NCBI GenBank assembly: GCA_001969505.1 | Contig: LSSK01000953.1 | Coordinates: 1-47,058, forward strand | Origin: Zancudomyces culisetae | Taxonomy: Eukaryota; Kickxellomycota; Harpellomycetes; Harpellales; Legeriomycetaceae | Length of the DNA stretch: 47,058 nt | Direction: 5' to 3' | Shown here: piece after piece, positions 1-11,655 of the stretch | How positions within the stretch are numbered: the stretch's first letter is position 1 | How the letters are laid out: each line of letters begins with the position of its first letter | Notes under the pieces: model-generated | Database searches by the model: none | What the model was told of the DNA's origin: nothing | What the model saw: only the letters and a program-made list of their open reading frames with translations | Made by a program: the position numbers and the translations under genes

Positions 1-2554
1 CCCCCATAAATGTTAAATGGACCATAGTTATCGTATTTACATTTTAATGTAACAAACCTTAAGCTTGCTCTTTTTCCGCTTTGGATAGGAATTAGCTGCT
101 TTTGATTGAAATTTGTAAATTGAAAAAAATAAATATATGGAGAAAATAAGCAGAAAATAATGGCACTGAGTAGGTGGGTCGGGGGAGGGAGAAGAGTGAG
201 AGTAGAAACTGAGCGTTCCAGTATCCACTGTTTATTTAGTATTATGTAATAATCCGGATTTTTTTTATTGGCAAAAAGTAAAAAAATAAAAAAATAATGC
301 TCATATGTGTTTGTTCACAAAACCATAAATTGTAAAAAAATAACATTAAAAAATTTTTTTTGGGGTAAGGGAAGGAAGAAATAATGAATAAAGGGTGTGA
401 GGAAAGGGAGAAAGGAAACACCCAATGGGTAAAAAAAAATTCGAGAAATAAAATGAATGTAACGGTCATTTGAGTATATGGAAAGAGGCAATTTATAGAT
501 TTACAAATGCCAAAACTGCCTTTAGATTGTAATTACGAGTTGTGTGAAAATTCTGGGTTGAGATTGGGGAGAAAAAGGATTAGAGGCAGAGGAAAATGAT
601 AGAATGAGAAAGAGAGTGTGTATATGTGTGTGATATTTGAAAGCGTTGAAGATATCAAATAGTTGGTATACAGCAGGATTGGAGATAAAATCTAAAACTC
701 AACACAACCCAACAGAGCGTAACGTAATGCAACATCTATAATATCATACAATACATCATGATACAATCAAGTGAGTTGGAATAGAGATGAAAGGGAACGC
801 AATCAATACAATGCAACTCAATACAATGTAGTACAATGAGGTTAGATGTGACGGGAAATGGTGATAGCGAAGGCAAAGAGCAACACGTAGGCATAGTTGT
901 AAAAAAGAAAAAAGGCCTAGTTTGATGCTGGTGGTGATGATGAGGGTGGAGGAGGATGTGGAAAGTCAGGCGTTGCTCATTCATGGAAAAAAACAAAACT
1001 CAGTGATTTTATCACTTGTTGGGTTCTTGGTATTGAAGTTCTTTATTTTGAGAAACGGGGTTAACAAGGCTAAACCGGCTTTCAAGTTAGAGTATAACAA
1101 TAGGCGGAAATACAATCGAGCACAATAAAAAGTTTTGTCTCTGCTTGTGTGTTTTTTTATTTTAATTTTAATTTATTTTCAATTTTTGAATTCTCGCTAA
1201 ATTTTTCTATTTGCTGATGAAATTGAAATTCCAAGCAAAAAAAAAAAGCAAAAAAAAAAGAAAAAAAAAAAGAAAAAAAAAGAAAGAATAAACATCAATT
1301 GGATTTGTTAGGCACTTCAATTCTTGTGTGTTCGTTACTGTTTGTTTAATAATTATGTATTTGCACAAAAACAAGAAATGTTGACCAGTAATCCTATTAT
1401 TTAAAACGAAATAACAAAGGCTATTAAAAAGCTTCCTACTACCCAAAAATATTGTATCCAGTATTTTAAAATAGAAAAAAATAGATTTAGTGAATAAAAA
1501 TACGTAATTTCCACACGTTATTCAAGCTGATTACAAGCAAAGGTACATTTTAAAAAAATAGAGCTTATTTGACAAATAGGCAATAAAATAAAACATCTGT
1601 ACAAATCCTAAAATATTAAGGAGCTAATTATGGGCTTGTTTTTTCTTTTTTTTTTAAATTTAGTGCTAAAAAACAAGACTTGCAAAAAAATAAAAGCAAT
1701 GATAATAAAGGCGATTTAAAAAATAAAAAATAGCTGGAAAAAAAATCTTAATTGTTTGTCCAGCGTAATTGCAAGTAAAGACGAAAACTCCAAAATAGTA
1801 ATAAATACAATAGAAAAAGTTAGTTTGTATATACAATAACAGAGCTACAAGACATTTGAATTCAAAGTTTTGCCTGTAGTGTATTACATATATGTATATC
1901 TGTTTTTTTTTGATACGTCTTTGATATTACAAACAGACGAGATAAAGGGATAAATCAACAACTGTATTTTTTTTAAACAGCAAAATACCAAAGAATAAAA
2001 GAATTTGTGCATATACCAACAATAAGGAAGGAAAAGAAACAAAGGTTTGAGGATAGCGTAAAGTAGAATAGGATAGGATAGGATAGGACAGGGTAGTATA
2101 TGCTATGGCAGGATAGGACTGTATATAATATAATAGAATAGAATAGACTGTCAGAAGGAAAACCAAGATTTAGAGCGATATATATCGATAAAAAGGGAGA
2201 GTAGAAGAGTTGGAACGTAAAATGAGAAAATAGTATTTTCTCTTCTTTTCAGATATCAGGATACAAAGTATAAATAGAAAGAAAGAAAAGAAAAAGAACG
2301 TAGAAAAATAGCGAACTAAAGAGAAGTATTGATGCTAGATAGTGGGATAATATTGGTGGTATTAATAGACAAACAGCAATAGAAGTATACTTAGTAGAAA
2401 ATTAAAACAATAGTAGTAGCATATCGAGTAAAACAAAAATATTAAACTTGAGCAGAAAGAAATCAAAGGAAAAAGAACTAAAGAAAAGAAAAGAAAAGAA
2501 AAGGAAAGGATAAAAAACACTTGTTATAGAAATACATAGAAAAAAATAGTACCA
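1..2554. other. Gene-free AT-rich flank with simple repeats
   Basis: No coding region can be supported here. Open frames on both strands are short and low in complexity. The stretch holds a G-rich tract (about 172-191), an A/AAAAG-rich block (1230-1290), GGATA/GAATA repeats (2066-2150) and AAAAG-type repeats just before the Chs4-like gene (2480-2510). It probably contains the promoter and 5' UTR of that gene. Confidence 0.6.
2066..2150. repeat. GGATA / GAATA pentanucleotide microsatellite
   Basis: Imperfect tandem copies of GGATA (best between 2070 and 2090) give way to GAATA copies. It lies in non-coding DNA about 0.4 kb upstream of the Chs4-like start codon. No function is evident. Confidence 0.8.
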
Positions 2555-4528
2555 ATGGAACTAGAAAACGGATATATAGAATCACACGTGCTGCAGCAGG
2601 AAGGAGGGAAAAAGAGTAAGAGAAGGGTGCGAGGAGATAGAAATGCAAGTTTGGGGAAAAAAGTACCGTTAAAAAAGGAGAGCAGTGATGCGCTAAAGGG
2701 CGATGGTCTAGAAGCAGTGAAGCTAGAGTATGCACTGAAAGGGTATAGCGATAAGAGCCTGGATCAGGAAGGAGAGGGAGAAGAAGAAGGAGAGGAAGAT
2801 GAGTATAGACAAGCATTTTCGGTGCCACAGAGGCATGAAGGAAATGAAGATAGCCCACCAACATATGAACTACCAAAATTACCAGAGAGTATTACACATA
2901 AGAAACAAACACAAGGCCGTGAAGAGACGGAAGAAGATAATGATGATGATAGTGGAGAGGGAGAAGGCGAGGAAACGCTAAGTGTGGGGAAAATGTACGA
3001 GCACGAGGAAAGCGGGACCAGCAAGGAATTGAGTGATGTTCCAAGTCTAGGCGAAGGAGACCAAGTGGATGAGTTTGAAGATATGGCACAGCAGCGGTTG
3101 AGTCGATACGGGAGTGCAGTGGACATGAACAATGTACATTCAATGCTGCTTAGGCAATCTATATACAGTTTGTCGTCAGGGACACAGTCACATAGTTCAC
3201 TGGCACGCAAAAGCTACAGCCGATTGTCACGGACGCTGATGGACAAGGGTAGTGCGCTGGACATGTATCGCGAGGCGGCCAAGAAGACCAACGACGAGAG
3301 AGTGCAGTTGGAGTATGCCAAGTTTTTGATTCACACAATTGAGACACTAGAAGGCGAAGATAAGTCGAACGGCAGCTCAGAAAAGACATTGATGGCACGA
3401 GATAGTGGAATTGGAGCAGTTGACGGGTTTGTGATGGGCACAGGTAGTAGTTCGGCGTCGTCAACACCCACACAGTCGGTGAGGTCGTTCCAGATCCGTG
3501 CAGCTGACCCAGCGGAGGATCAAAACAAAGCCAACCTAATCAGCGAAGCGATCTACTGGATCCGATTTCTGCAAAAGAAAGGCAATCCTGAAGCCAGCTA
3601 TACTCTGGGCTGTTGGCTGGAGGATGGCAAGTATGGCGTCGTTGCTGACCGGTCCAAAGCATTCAAATGTTTCATGTTTGCTGCCAAGCTGCATCACAAC
3701 AAAGCTGCATGCAAAGTTGCTCATTCATACGAGGCACGGGGATTGACTAGCCGTGCCTTTTCGTACTTTAAGTTGGCGTCGTCACTGGGCAACTCGTCAG
3801 CTAACTATCGAATGGGTATCGCGCTTCTCCGAGGTGAGCTTGGCCAGAAAAAGAACTACAAACAGGCCATCATATATCTGCGCCGGTCTGCCGAAATAGC
3901 CGATGAGGACTGTCCCGACGGCGCATATGTTCTTGCGCTTATCTTTTTAGGCGAGTATCCCGACAAGGCCTTGTATGAAAATGTCTTTTTAGACACTGAA
4001 GAGGCTCACAAACTGCTTGAGACTGCTGCCAATCTGGGCATGCCTGAAGCTCAGCACAAGCTGGGTTATTTGTTTGAGTTTGGCGAGTACGGCTTCCCTG
4101 CAAATCCTTATGGTTCCATCATGTACTATCGTCTTGCTGCTGAAAAGGGATACGCTTTGTCCCAAATGGCACTTTCTGGTTGGTATCTTTCTGGTGCTGC
4201 AAACGTTCTTGAGCAAAGTGATGCCCTGGCCTTCGATTGGTGCAGCAAAGCTGCTGAACAAAACTTGCCTCGCGCTCAGTTTGGTATGGGCTACTACTAC
4301 GACATTGGCATAGGCGTTGAACGCGATCTCGACAAAGCCATTGAATGGTACTCTCTTGCTGCCAAAAACGGTAACGTTGAGGCCAAAGATCGTTTGAAAA
4401 AATCTGAAGCCGAACGTGCTGCTGAGAGTGGTGGTAGTCTAAGGCGGAAAGTCACTATTGGTAGACAACAGTCCCTCCTATCGCGATCCAAAAACAAAAA
4501 ACAAAAAGATATGTGCTCTATAATGTAA
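2555..4528 (+). CDS. Chs4/Skt5-like SEL1-repeat chitin synthase activator with CaaX box
   Basis: This single-exon gene encodes 657 residues. The first third is acidic, charged and Ser-rich and looks disordered. From about residue 325 to 615 there is a run of SEL1/TPR-like repeats with recurrent A..LG..Y and A..WY..AA patterns. The protein ends in CSIM (residues 654-657), a CaaX box whose final Met suggests farnesylation. SEL1 repeats plus a CaaX tail is the layout of yeast Chs4/Skt5, which activates chitin synthase III and recruits it to the membrane; other SEL1 activators of this family are possible. The start is the first in-frame ATG after an A-rich leader. Base use shifts along the gene, purine-rich in the disordered part and richer in G+C in the repeats. 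It converges on the SRP40 gene, with 73 nt between the two stop codons. Confidence 0.82.
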   Translation: MELENGYIESHVLQQEGGKKSKRRVRGDRNASLGKKVPLKKESSDALKGDGLEAVKLEYALKGYSDKSLDQEGEGEEEGEEDEYRQAFSVPQRHEGNEDSPPTYELPKLPESITHKKQTQGREETEEDNDDDSGEGEGEETLSVGKMYEHEESGTSKELSDVPSLGEGDQVDEFEDMAQQRLSRYGSAVDMNNVHSMLLRQSIYSLSSGTQSHSSLARKSYSRLSRTLMDKGSALDMYREAAKKTNDERVQLEYAKFLIHTIETLEGEDKSNGSSEKTLMARDSGIGAVDGFVMGTGSSSASSTPTQSVRSFQIRAADPAEDQNKANLISEAIYWIRFLQKKGNPEASYTLGCWLEDGKYGVVADRSKAFKCFMFAAKLHHNKAACKVAHSYEARGLTSRAFSYFKLASSLGNSSANYRMGIALLRGELGQKKNYKQAIIYLRRSAEIADEDCPDGAYVLALIFLGEYPDKALYENVFLDTEEAHKLLETAANLGMPEAQHKLGYLFEFGEYGFPANPYGSIMYYRLAAEKGYALSQMALSGWYLSGAANVLEQSDALAFDWCSKAAEQNLPRAQFGMGYYYDIGIGVERDLDKAIEWYSLAAKNGNVEAKDRLKKSEAERAAESGGSLRRKVTIGRQQSLLSRSKNKKQKDMCSIM

Positions 4529-4601
4529 CTGGTTCATATTCATTTTACTCATTTCTTTCTCTCTTTCTTTCTTTATTTAGTTATTTAGTTATATATCAAC
4601 G

Positions 4602-5578
4602 CTAGAATTTAATTGACCGGCTCTCCATGCTGATTTTGCCTCCTTTGTAGCCTCCCTTCTTTTTCTTATTTTTCTCTTTGGTAAAGTCCTTACCGCGTTT
4701 ATTTACTAAATCATAAAATGCTTTTTCTCCAAAATCTCCGTCATTGGCTGTGCTGTTATTGTATAGATAGTCGAACTCTGGGTGTGCTGTGATTGTGGTT
4801 TGTGCCTGCTCTTCATCGTGCGCGATTCTTGAGAAGTGTTTGCGCTGCCCTTGCTTTTCCTCCCTACTCGTTTTTTTTTTTCGTTTTATTTAGAAATATT
4901 AATATTATTAGTTTATTACTTTAAAAAAAAAAACACCCTTATTATAATTTCTAAATTTGATCTCCTTTCACTTTTTGTCTTTGAAAAATAAAAAATAAAC
5001 TGTACTATTGAAAAAAAATCAATGGTAGATATAAAAAAAAGATAGGGGGGGGGCGGGTATTAGAGGGAGAGAGTAAGAGAAATAAGTGTTTAAGATCAAG
5101 AAGAAGAGAAATATCAACTCCCATTAGCTCCACCCTTTCTTTTCTTCAAAAACAAAAAACAAAAAAGTGTACGTTGTATATCAAATAGGGAATAATAATA
5201 ATAATAATAATAATAGGAAAAAGCATAATAATGTCATTATTTAAAAGTTAGTTGAAATCATATACTTTACTTTTTAAATTTCTTTGGACTGTTCTTTACT
5301 TCTTGAGTGTTTTTTCGTTTGTTGTTTTTGTTGCTAGTTTGCTTTTCTGATTCGGACTCTGAGTCTGATTCCGATTCTGAGCTAGAACTATCTGAGCTAC
5401 TTGAGCTGCTACTGCTACTGCTACTTTCGGACTCTGAGTCTGAGTCTGAATCACTTGAGCTATCTGATGAGGATTCCTCCTTTTTCTTTTCTTCCTCTTT
5501 TTCTGATTCACTTGAGCTATCTGAACTGCTTGAGCTATCTGAGCTGCTTGAGCTGTCTGATGAAGATGATGCGGACGA

Positions 5579-5611
<33 letters not shown>

Positions 5612-6343
5612 CTTTTCCTCCTCTTTCTCTGATTCGCTTTCGCTATCTGAACTATCTGAGCTACTTGAGCTGCTGCTACTGCTGCTTCCAGAATCTGATT
5701 CTGAACTGCTTGAACTATCTGATGATTCTTTCTCTTTTTTCTCTTCTACCTCCATTTTTTCTTCCTTTTCTTCTTCTGATTCGCTTTCACTATCTTCACT
5801 TTCTGAGCTGCTGCTACTTTCGGAATCGCTTTCACTTCCACTATCCGAACTTGAGCTTGAACTTGAACTCGAGCTATCACTATCACTTGAACTATCACTT
5901 GAACTATCGCTTTCGGATTTCTTCTCCTCTTCTACCTCTATTTTCTCTACTTTTTCATCTGATTCGCTTTCGCTTTCACTGTCACTTTCGCTATCTGAAC
6001 TAGAGCTATCTGAGCTTGAGCTATCTGAGCTGCTGCTGCTGCCGCTCTCGCTATCCGAGCTAGAACTATCTGAGCTTGAGCTTGAGCTTGAAGAATCAGA
6101 ATCGCTACTTGAGCTGTCACTGCTACTACTACTGCTACTATCACTCTCCTCCTCGTCTTTCGCCTCTTGTTTCTTTTCTGGGTTTTTTTCCAAATACAAC
6201 CCATACAATTCCTGCAAGTCTGGAACATTGCCTTTGTATGCTTTGTTTCCACTGGTTTTTTCAACTTGCTTTACCGCCTCATCGTATCCTCTGCTTCTTA
6301 GATATTCGATCACGATCTTTTCCAATATTTGCTTGTTTTCCAT
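4602..6343 (-). CDS. SRP40/Nopp140-like nucleolar phosphoprotein (two exons)
   Basis: Exon 1 is 6343-5271 and exon 2 is 4866-4602, joined across a 404-nt intron (donor GTAAAG at 5270, acceptor AG at 4868-4867, branch-like ACTAAT upstream). The product is 445 residues. Residues about 1-35 form a LisH dimerisation motif. A long Ser/Asp/Glu tract with Lys-rich islands follows, typical of CK2-phosphorylated Nopp140/Srp40. Exon 2 supplies the conserved SRP40 C-terminal domain: FGEKAFYDLV, then GKDF, KKKKGGYKGGKIS and a terminal SIKF. Without the splice the frame stops at 5267 and lacks this domain. Family proteins are chaperones of small nucleolar RNPs in the nucleolus and Cajal bodies. The summed exons are a multiple of three. 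The intron is two to three times longer than others in the window. The exact acceptor is inferred from phase and homology. Confidence 0.85.
4867..5270 (-). other. SRP40 intron (404 nt) with G9 run and AAT repeat
   Basis: This inferred intron contains a G9-C-G3 run at 5045-5057 (C-rich on the coding strand) and an AAT trinucleotide repeat at about 5190-5215. I saw no coding content in it. Confidence 0.6.
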
Positions 6344-6403
6344 CTTACTAGTTAAGTTCTTTTTTTTTGTGTCTTTATATACAGTTTTGCAAAAAAAAAA
6401 GTA

Positions 6404-7266
6404 AATATATATATAACCTTTGCTATTTTTTTTAATGAATTTTGATTCACTGCTTTGTTCAACTTTGTTAATAGTTTATATACTATAACCTTTTATGAAC
6501 TAGTTTAACCAACTTTTTTTTTTTTTTTTGCAAATCAAGCCTGATGATTTATTTTTATTTCTTTATTTTGCAAATAAAATGAAATACATTAGTGCTAGCA
6601 ATTTCAAATAAAAATTTTTTTAGTTTATTTCGATTTATGTAATATTACCTATATTTTTATTTTCTCCATTATTATTACTTTTTACTTCAAAATCTATAGA
6701 AAAAAAATTTTTTTTTTTCATCTAGAATAAAATACTACACTGTTGTATCATTCACTATTTCCCAGTCATGCAAAATAAACAAAAAAAAAATTTTTTTTTG
6801 TGTTCAAATTTTCATCAGTATTAATATTCATCAAATCAATCGCCAAAAAAAAGAAAGGGAAATAGTAGGCTATATTTTTGGATTTATAAGAAATTAGCTC
6901 TGTACTCCTCCCCTCACCTCCTTTCCTCTCCACCACACACTCTCTCTATCCACACTCCCGCCCCACATCCCAACTTGTATGACTCTCCCTCCTTTGTATG
7001 TTCCAAAAGCTTTATTGCTCATGAACCAAGATTTTCCCTGTCATGTTTTTTTTCCAACTTTTTGTTAATTTACAAACCACAATAAACATCTAATGTAATT
7101 CCACACACGCGCCAGTTCAATGGCATATTCTGTAAAATACAGCAAAAATAGTACAAACAAAAATTCTATAAAAAATATGTCATTGTCACATCCACAGCCT
7201 TCGCTTTCGCCTTAGCTTTCGCCTTAGCCTTCCCCTACCCCCTTTTCTCGTGTTTCATGTACCGAA
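6404..7266. other. AT-rich intergenic region
   Basis: No gene is supported. It has many poly-T/poly-A runs, a pyrimidine-rich stretch at 6900-6960 (C- and CT-rich on the plus strand) and a GCTTTCGCCTTA-type duplication near 7202-7232. It separates the SRP40 start (upstream side) from the 3' end of the coiled-coil gene. Confidence 0.5.
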
Positions 7267-9861
7267 TTAGTTGGTTTTGTTCAGTGTTAGAATTTTGGCT
7301 GATTCAGAAATAGTCTTTTTCAGCCTGTTGTAGTGTTCAATCAAATCAAAATATGCCGCTGATGCTGTTACTGCTGCTGATGTAGAAATGGCTGTAGACG
7401 CAGCCGAGGTCGTTGATGTTATGGATAACGATGCTGGCGATGTCAGTCTTGACGATGACTGATGAAGTGGTCCAGTAATACCCATATTACCCTCACCTTC
7501 ACCCTCACCTTCTCTTTCACCTTCGCCCTCATATCCGCTTTTAGACTCACTGATGTTTTGCATTTGTTTGATTTTGCTATTGCTGTCCAGAAAACTCAGC
7601 TCCATTGATTCCATTTTCTGGTTTCCATTTACGTTTCCGTCTACCTCAAAAATACTTTTGTTCACTTTCCTATCCACTCCAAACACAAATGATGTCTTTC
7701 GACCCATTGATGTACCAAATCTCTCGAACCTATCCGTTTTTTCCATTTCCTCCTGTGTATCAAACACACTCTCCTCGTTCTCATCGTAGTGGTTTATGCT
7801 AGAACTTATAATCGTAGGCTGTGCTGTAATATTTGTAGTTTTGACTGTTGGACTCGCAAACCCTACAATATCAGCATTTCCCTCCTTGTTTTCACGCGTG
7901 TTGTTCATATGAAAAATCCGCGAACACGATCGGCTTAAGGATATCCCGTATCTTCCCTCGCTCACGGCCTTTGACTCCTCTCGATCCATGTAGAAACTAC
8001 CGGTCTTGTTGCCCCCTTCATAAAGCTTCCCCTCATATGAGCCTGCAGAGCTCGATCTCAAAAAGTAGCCAACATCATCCGAAAAATCAAACCCAAACTT
8101 GTTGTTGAATTTGCCCGTTAGCAACTCCTTCTCCTTAGCCAGACTAGTTAGCTTGTCATTTTTCAGAGTCAACCCCCGCACTTTTTCCTCCAGATCTGCA
8201 ACTCGAGCTTTTAGTTCTCCATTTTCACGAACTTCATTATCTCTTAGCTGCTTAGTTTCTCCCAATTCCTCTTTATACCTCATACTATTCTTGTAAGTCT
8301 GCTGAAGCCTCATTTTCAACGTATTTATCTTGATATTCAACTGATCCTTGTCCGATACACCACTTGACTCGATATTGAGAGTTGTCCGTCCGAAGTCTTC
8401 CAATATTTCCTCATCGGAAAAGCCCAGTCTCTCATCTAAAATCCCATTGATCTCTCGCTTGTAAAATTCAATTTTTTGAACCATCACTTGTTTTTCTGTC
8501 GATGCATTCACCAATGCCTCTCTCAAAGTAGCACATTCAGCCTCATATACCTCAATTGTCTTCATATCATTGACCCTCTCGTCCAGCCGCTGCATTAACT
8601 CTCCATTTTGATTAACCACAAAACAGTACCGCTCCATTAAAGCATCATACTCCTCTTTGAGCCTATTTTTTCCAGCCTCTGCTTCTATCCGCCTGTGATC
8701 TAGCTCGTTTAATAAACTAGTACCTGTTGTTATTTTTCCGGAACTCACAAATGTCTTTTCTACAGACTCATCCTCCCCACCTATCATTAACTGTGTCTCA
8801 AGTTCCTCTACACGCTTTTGCACCCATTCTATCTGGCTTTGCGCTTGAAGATATTCTTTCTTTGATATCTTTAACTCTCTGCTCAGTTCATCTCTATCCC
8901 TCCCACTCTCATCTATTTCTCTTTTCAGGTCATCAATCTTTTCACTTTTTGCTTGAATCTCTATTTCCATATCGTTTATAACGTTATCTCTACAGGCTAC
9001 TTGATCGTACAACTCGTTATTCGCCTTTATCAGCCTTGAAAAATCTCCACAAAAAAGTTGCCATATCTCCTCTTCAATATCACCCTTTTCCACTCCCTCT
9101 ATATTCCCAGTATGGTCCAGAGTATAAATTTCGTTACACAATTGCGTTTTTCCAGATATTAATGCCGCCACACGCCTATATGCTACAATATCCAACAAGC
9201 CATGTTGTCGTCGGTCTTTCACTACACATTCCAATAAATCGAGTCTTTGTTTCCAGCTTCCTAGCCTGCTTCTCTCGATTTCCTGTCTATTCTTTATCTC
9301 TTCTCTCATTATATCATGTGCCTCCTTTCGCTTCTGCTTTTCTTTCTCGTACTCTACCACCAACTCCCCAAGCTCCCTTTCCAATTCGTTTACCCTATTC
9401 ATATTTCTCAGTATTTCCTTCTTATCCTGCTTCAGCTCCTTTTTAAGCGACTGTAAATCCTGTTGAGCCCTGATTTTTTCGTCTATCTCATTCTCCAACA
9501 ACTCTCTAACCTTTTCGAGCTGTGATAGTGCCGGACTTAGTACCTCGTCTTTCCACTTTTTCCGGATTTCCTGTATAAAATCGTTATCCACACCCTCATT
9601 CAACAGATTCCATATTGCTCTCTTTTTTGCAGATTCGCTCTCAAAAGTGCTTACCATTTCTCTCTCTACTGCCTCCACATCCATTGTGTGTTTTGTATAC
9701 TCTTTGTCGTTCTCTTCTTTACAGCCTGTGCTAAATACTATTCGATTACCCCAGTTCTTTTGGTTTCTTGCGGTTTTCAAAAAATGTGTTCTTTTGCTAA
9801 GCGGTGCCGTACCTCGCTTTCTGTTCCCAAAAACATTATCGGTAACGTTTTTTGGCTCCAT
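7267..9861 (-). CDS. Large coiled-coil protein with Spindly-like motif
   Basis: A single exon from an ATG at 9861 encodes 864 residues. I do not recognise the protein as a named family. The N-terminal ~60 residues are basic. Long heptad-rich coiled coils run from about 85 to 340 and on to about 580, followed by a Ser/Gly/Glu-rich C-terminal tail with an EGEGE repeat and an Ala/Ser/Thr-rich segment near the end. Residues 380-391 read GTSLLNELDHRR and are followed by a coiled-coil run with LKEEYDALM. This resembles the motif (SLFxEVxxRR) by which the dynein adaptor Spindly contacts the pointed end of dynactin. A classical CC1 box (AAxxGxxLL) is not clear. A cytoskeletal or spindle-pole scaffold, perhaps a motor adaptor, is a reasonable guess, but coiled coils give chance resemblances easily. 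Confidence 0.75.
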   Translation of the reverse strand: MEPKNVTDNVFGNRKRGTAPLSKRTHFLKTARNQKNWGNRIVFSTGCKEENDKEYTKHTMDVEAVEREMVSTFESESAKKRAIWNLLNEGVDNDFIQEIRKKWKDEVLSPALSQLEKVRELLENEIDEKIRAQQDLQSLKKELKQDKKEILRNMNRVNELERELGELVVEYEKEKQKRKEAHDIMREEIKNRQEIERSRLGSWKQRLDLLECVVKDRRQHGLLDIVAYRRVAALISGKTQLCNEIYTLDHTGNIEGVEKGDIEEEIWQLFCGDFSRLIKANNELYDQVACRDNVINDMEIEIQAKSEKIDDLKREIDESGRDRDELSRELKISKKEYLQAQSQIEWVQKRVEELETQLMIGGEDESVEKTFVSSGKITTGTSLLNELDHRRIEAEAGKNRLKEEYDALMERYCFVVNQNGELMQRLDERVNDMKTIEVYEAECATLREALVNASTEKQVMVQKIEFYKREINGILDERLGFSDEEILEDFGRTTLNIESSGVSDKDQLNIKINTLKMRLQQTYKNSMRYKEELGETKQLRDNEVRENGELKARVADLEEKVRGLTLKNDKLTSLAKEKELLTGKFNNKFGFDFSDDVGYFLRSSSAGSYEGKLYEGGNKTGSFYMDREESKAVSEGRYGISLSRSCSRIFHMNNTRENKEGNADIVGFASPTVKTTNITAQPTIISSSINHYDENEESVFDTQEEMEKTDRFERFGTSMGRKTSFVFGVDRKVNKSIFEVDGNVNGNQKMESMELSFLDSNSKIKQMQNISESKSGYEGEGEREGEGEGEGNMGITGPLHQSSSRLTSPASLSITSTTSAASTAISTSAAVTASAAYFDLIEHYNRLKKTISESAKILTLNKTN

Positions 9862-11655
9862 ATTCTTCTACAATAGTTTCTACTATTATCTACAGTGGAT
9901 ACTCGCATTCAACCTTTTATTTTGTATTTTCTACTTTCTACTTTCTACTTGTTCGCTTTGATTGTGTCACGTCTTACTTTACAGCACCTTCTCATTGCCC
10001 GCAAAAACAATCTTATTAAAAAAGCTATCGAATACAACCTGACCTATGTTACTATTTCTGGACTTACGCCTGCCTCTGCCTCTACTCTTAGTTTTAGCTT
10101 GTAATTATAATGTTACTATTGCTACTTTTTGGTTTTATTGTTGTTTACTGTTTCTCAATTTCATTTCAGCCTTTCTAGTACAATACTACTTTTATCTGAA
10201 TTAACTTTTTCTAAAGTAAACTCTCTATTTGCAAATCAATATGTTTATGTCAATAAAACAATTACCTATGTTCCAATAAAACTTCAGGGATTTGCGGGAT
10301 TACAAATTGTCTTACTACTTTCTTTTCGGTCATATTTTTTTGCTCTTGTATCACGTTTCTTTACCAGTACTCGTCTTCAAATCAAATGATAATGTTGATA
10401 TCAAACAGCCGCAAACCAAAAGCAAATAAAAATTTTTGGCTCATAAGATCTATTGCTGCCCCCTTTATTTTATTTATTTATGATGCACAACCTTAATCCG
10501 CAGTTGCCGTGATTTCAGATTGTTAGATGTTGGAATGTGCCCTGTGTTAGTCACACAATTAGGTTGATTAGCCCCTTTATTTTAACTTTGTCGTATGACC
10601 TGGGACAACACGTCTAATTTCTTTTAATTCTGTAATTGGCGCTAATATGCTGGTCATAATTTCTATCCAATCCCTTCCTGAACTTATCGCTTTTATTTTT
10701 ATAATGAAGAATTTCCCAGAATATTTCAATAAAATGAAATACCTCGAATTAACAAAATTAGGGCAAAGCACTAACTGTGGACTTTTCTAACTCGTATCAA
10801 CTTCTTGGAAACACAGCACAAGTCATATGATTTGGAAGTGTTGTTCCAACAATATAGCGCACTGGCTATCACAGCCACCCAACATCACAAAATACATGTG
10901 CTTCGCCCCTGGTAAGGGAATTTTTCTTGTATAACTTCCTTCTACTTTCAACTGGAGGTTTTTGATGTTCCACATTTGTGTGCGCAAAAAGGCTTTTATG
11001 ATTCTATAAGCATGTACTCACTCGGAATAAAATGATTACTTTATTAGACAATTATTGATTTAGTTGGTACTCCTTACTAATTGCGTACAGAATCTCTGCA
11101 CTACTTGCTACCTTCTCGTTTTATAGAAGGCGTTTACTCTAGCTCCAATCTTGTAATATATTTCAAGACCAAAAGTTCACTCGCCCATCAAAATATGTAA
11201 TACAGCTTAAACCAGTTGTACACCCCCCCCCCCAGGCACCTACAGCACACACATAGCACATGATTAGAAATGCGTGTGAAAACAGAATTATATGTATATT
11301 ATATATATTCAATACTTAAATTATAGCCCATTCCCATGTATGGTGAGATTAAACCTTAAAATTCACATCTCAGCAAAATAATATAAAGTTTTCATTTGGT
11401 TAAGTAGTTATATTATTAAAGGAGAAGAGCAGCAAATACACGAAAACTGTGATAGCATATAAATATAACCGAATAGAACCTGGTAACGAGCAAAGGAAAG
11501 ATTGAGCTTTATTTAACTAGTTTAAAAACAAATTTTTCTGTTGGAAAAGATGAATAAAGTGATAAATGATGCTAGTAGGCATGATTACTAATAAAGATAT
11601 CAAACTACTCTTGTATTACAATAAAAAAAAATAAGAGGCGGGCACCAAAACGACA
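9862..11655. other. Intergenic region, nothing recognised
   Basis: Short open frames (for example 9895-10104 and 10129-10389) are hydrophobic products of T-rich DNA without domain features. A C11 run lies at 11223-11233. The segment next to 9861 should hold the promoter of the coiled-coil gene. Confidence 0.45.

Noticed and set aside
2892-3473. Antisense frames inside the Chs4-like gene
   Set aside because: Shadows of purine-rich codons; the plus strand carries clear SEL1 repeats and a CaaX end.
5307-6404. 365-codon plus-strand open frame across the SRP40 gene
   Set aside because: It is the antisense shadow of a Ser/Asp/Glu codon repeat; its product is a Leu/Ser/Glu monotony, while the minus strand has the LisH motif and a real C-terminal domain.
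9895-10389. Two hydrophobic plus-strand frames upstream of the coiled-coil gene
   Set aside because: T-rich DNA produces such Phe/Leu-rich frames by chance; no recognisable membrane family and no good start context.
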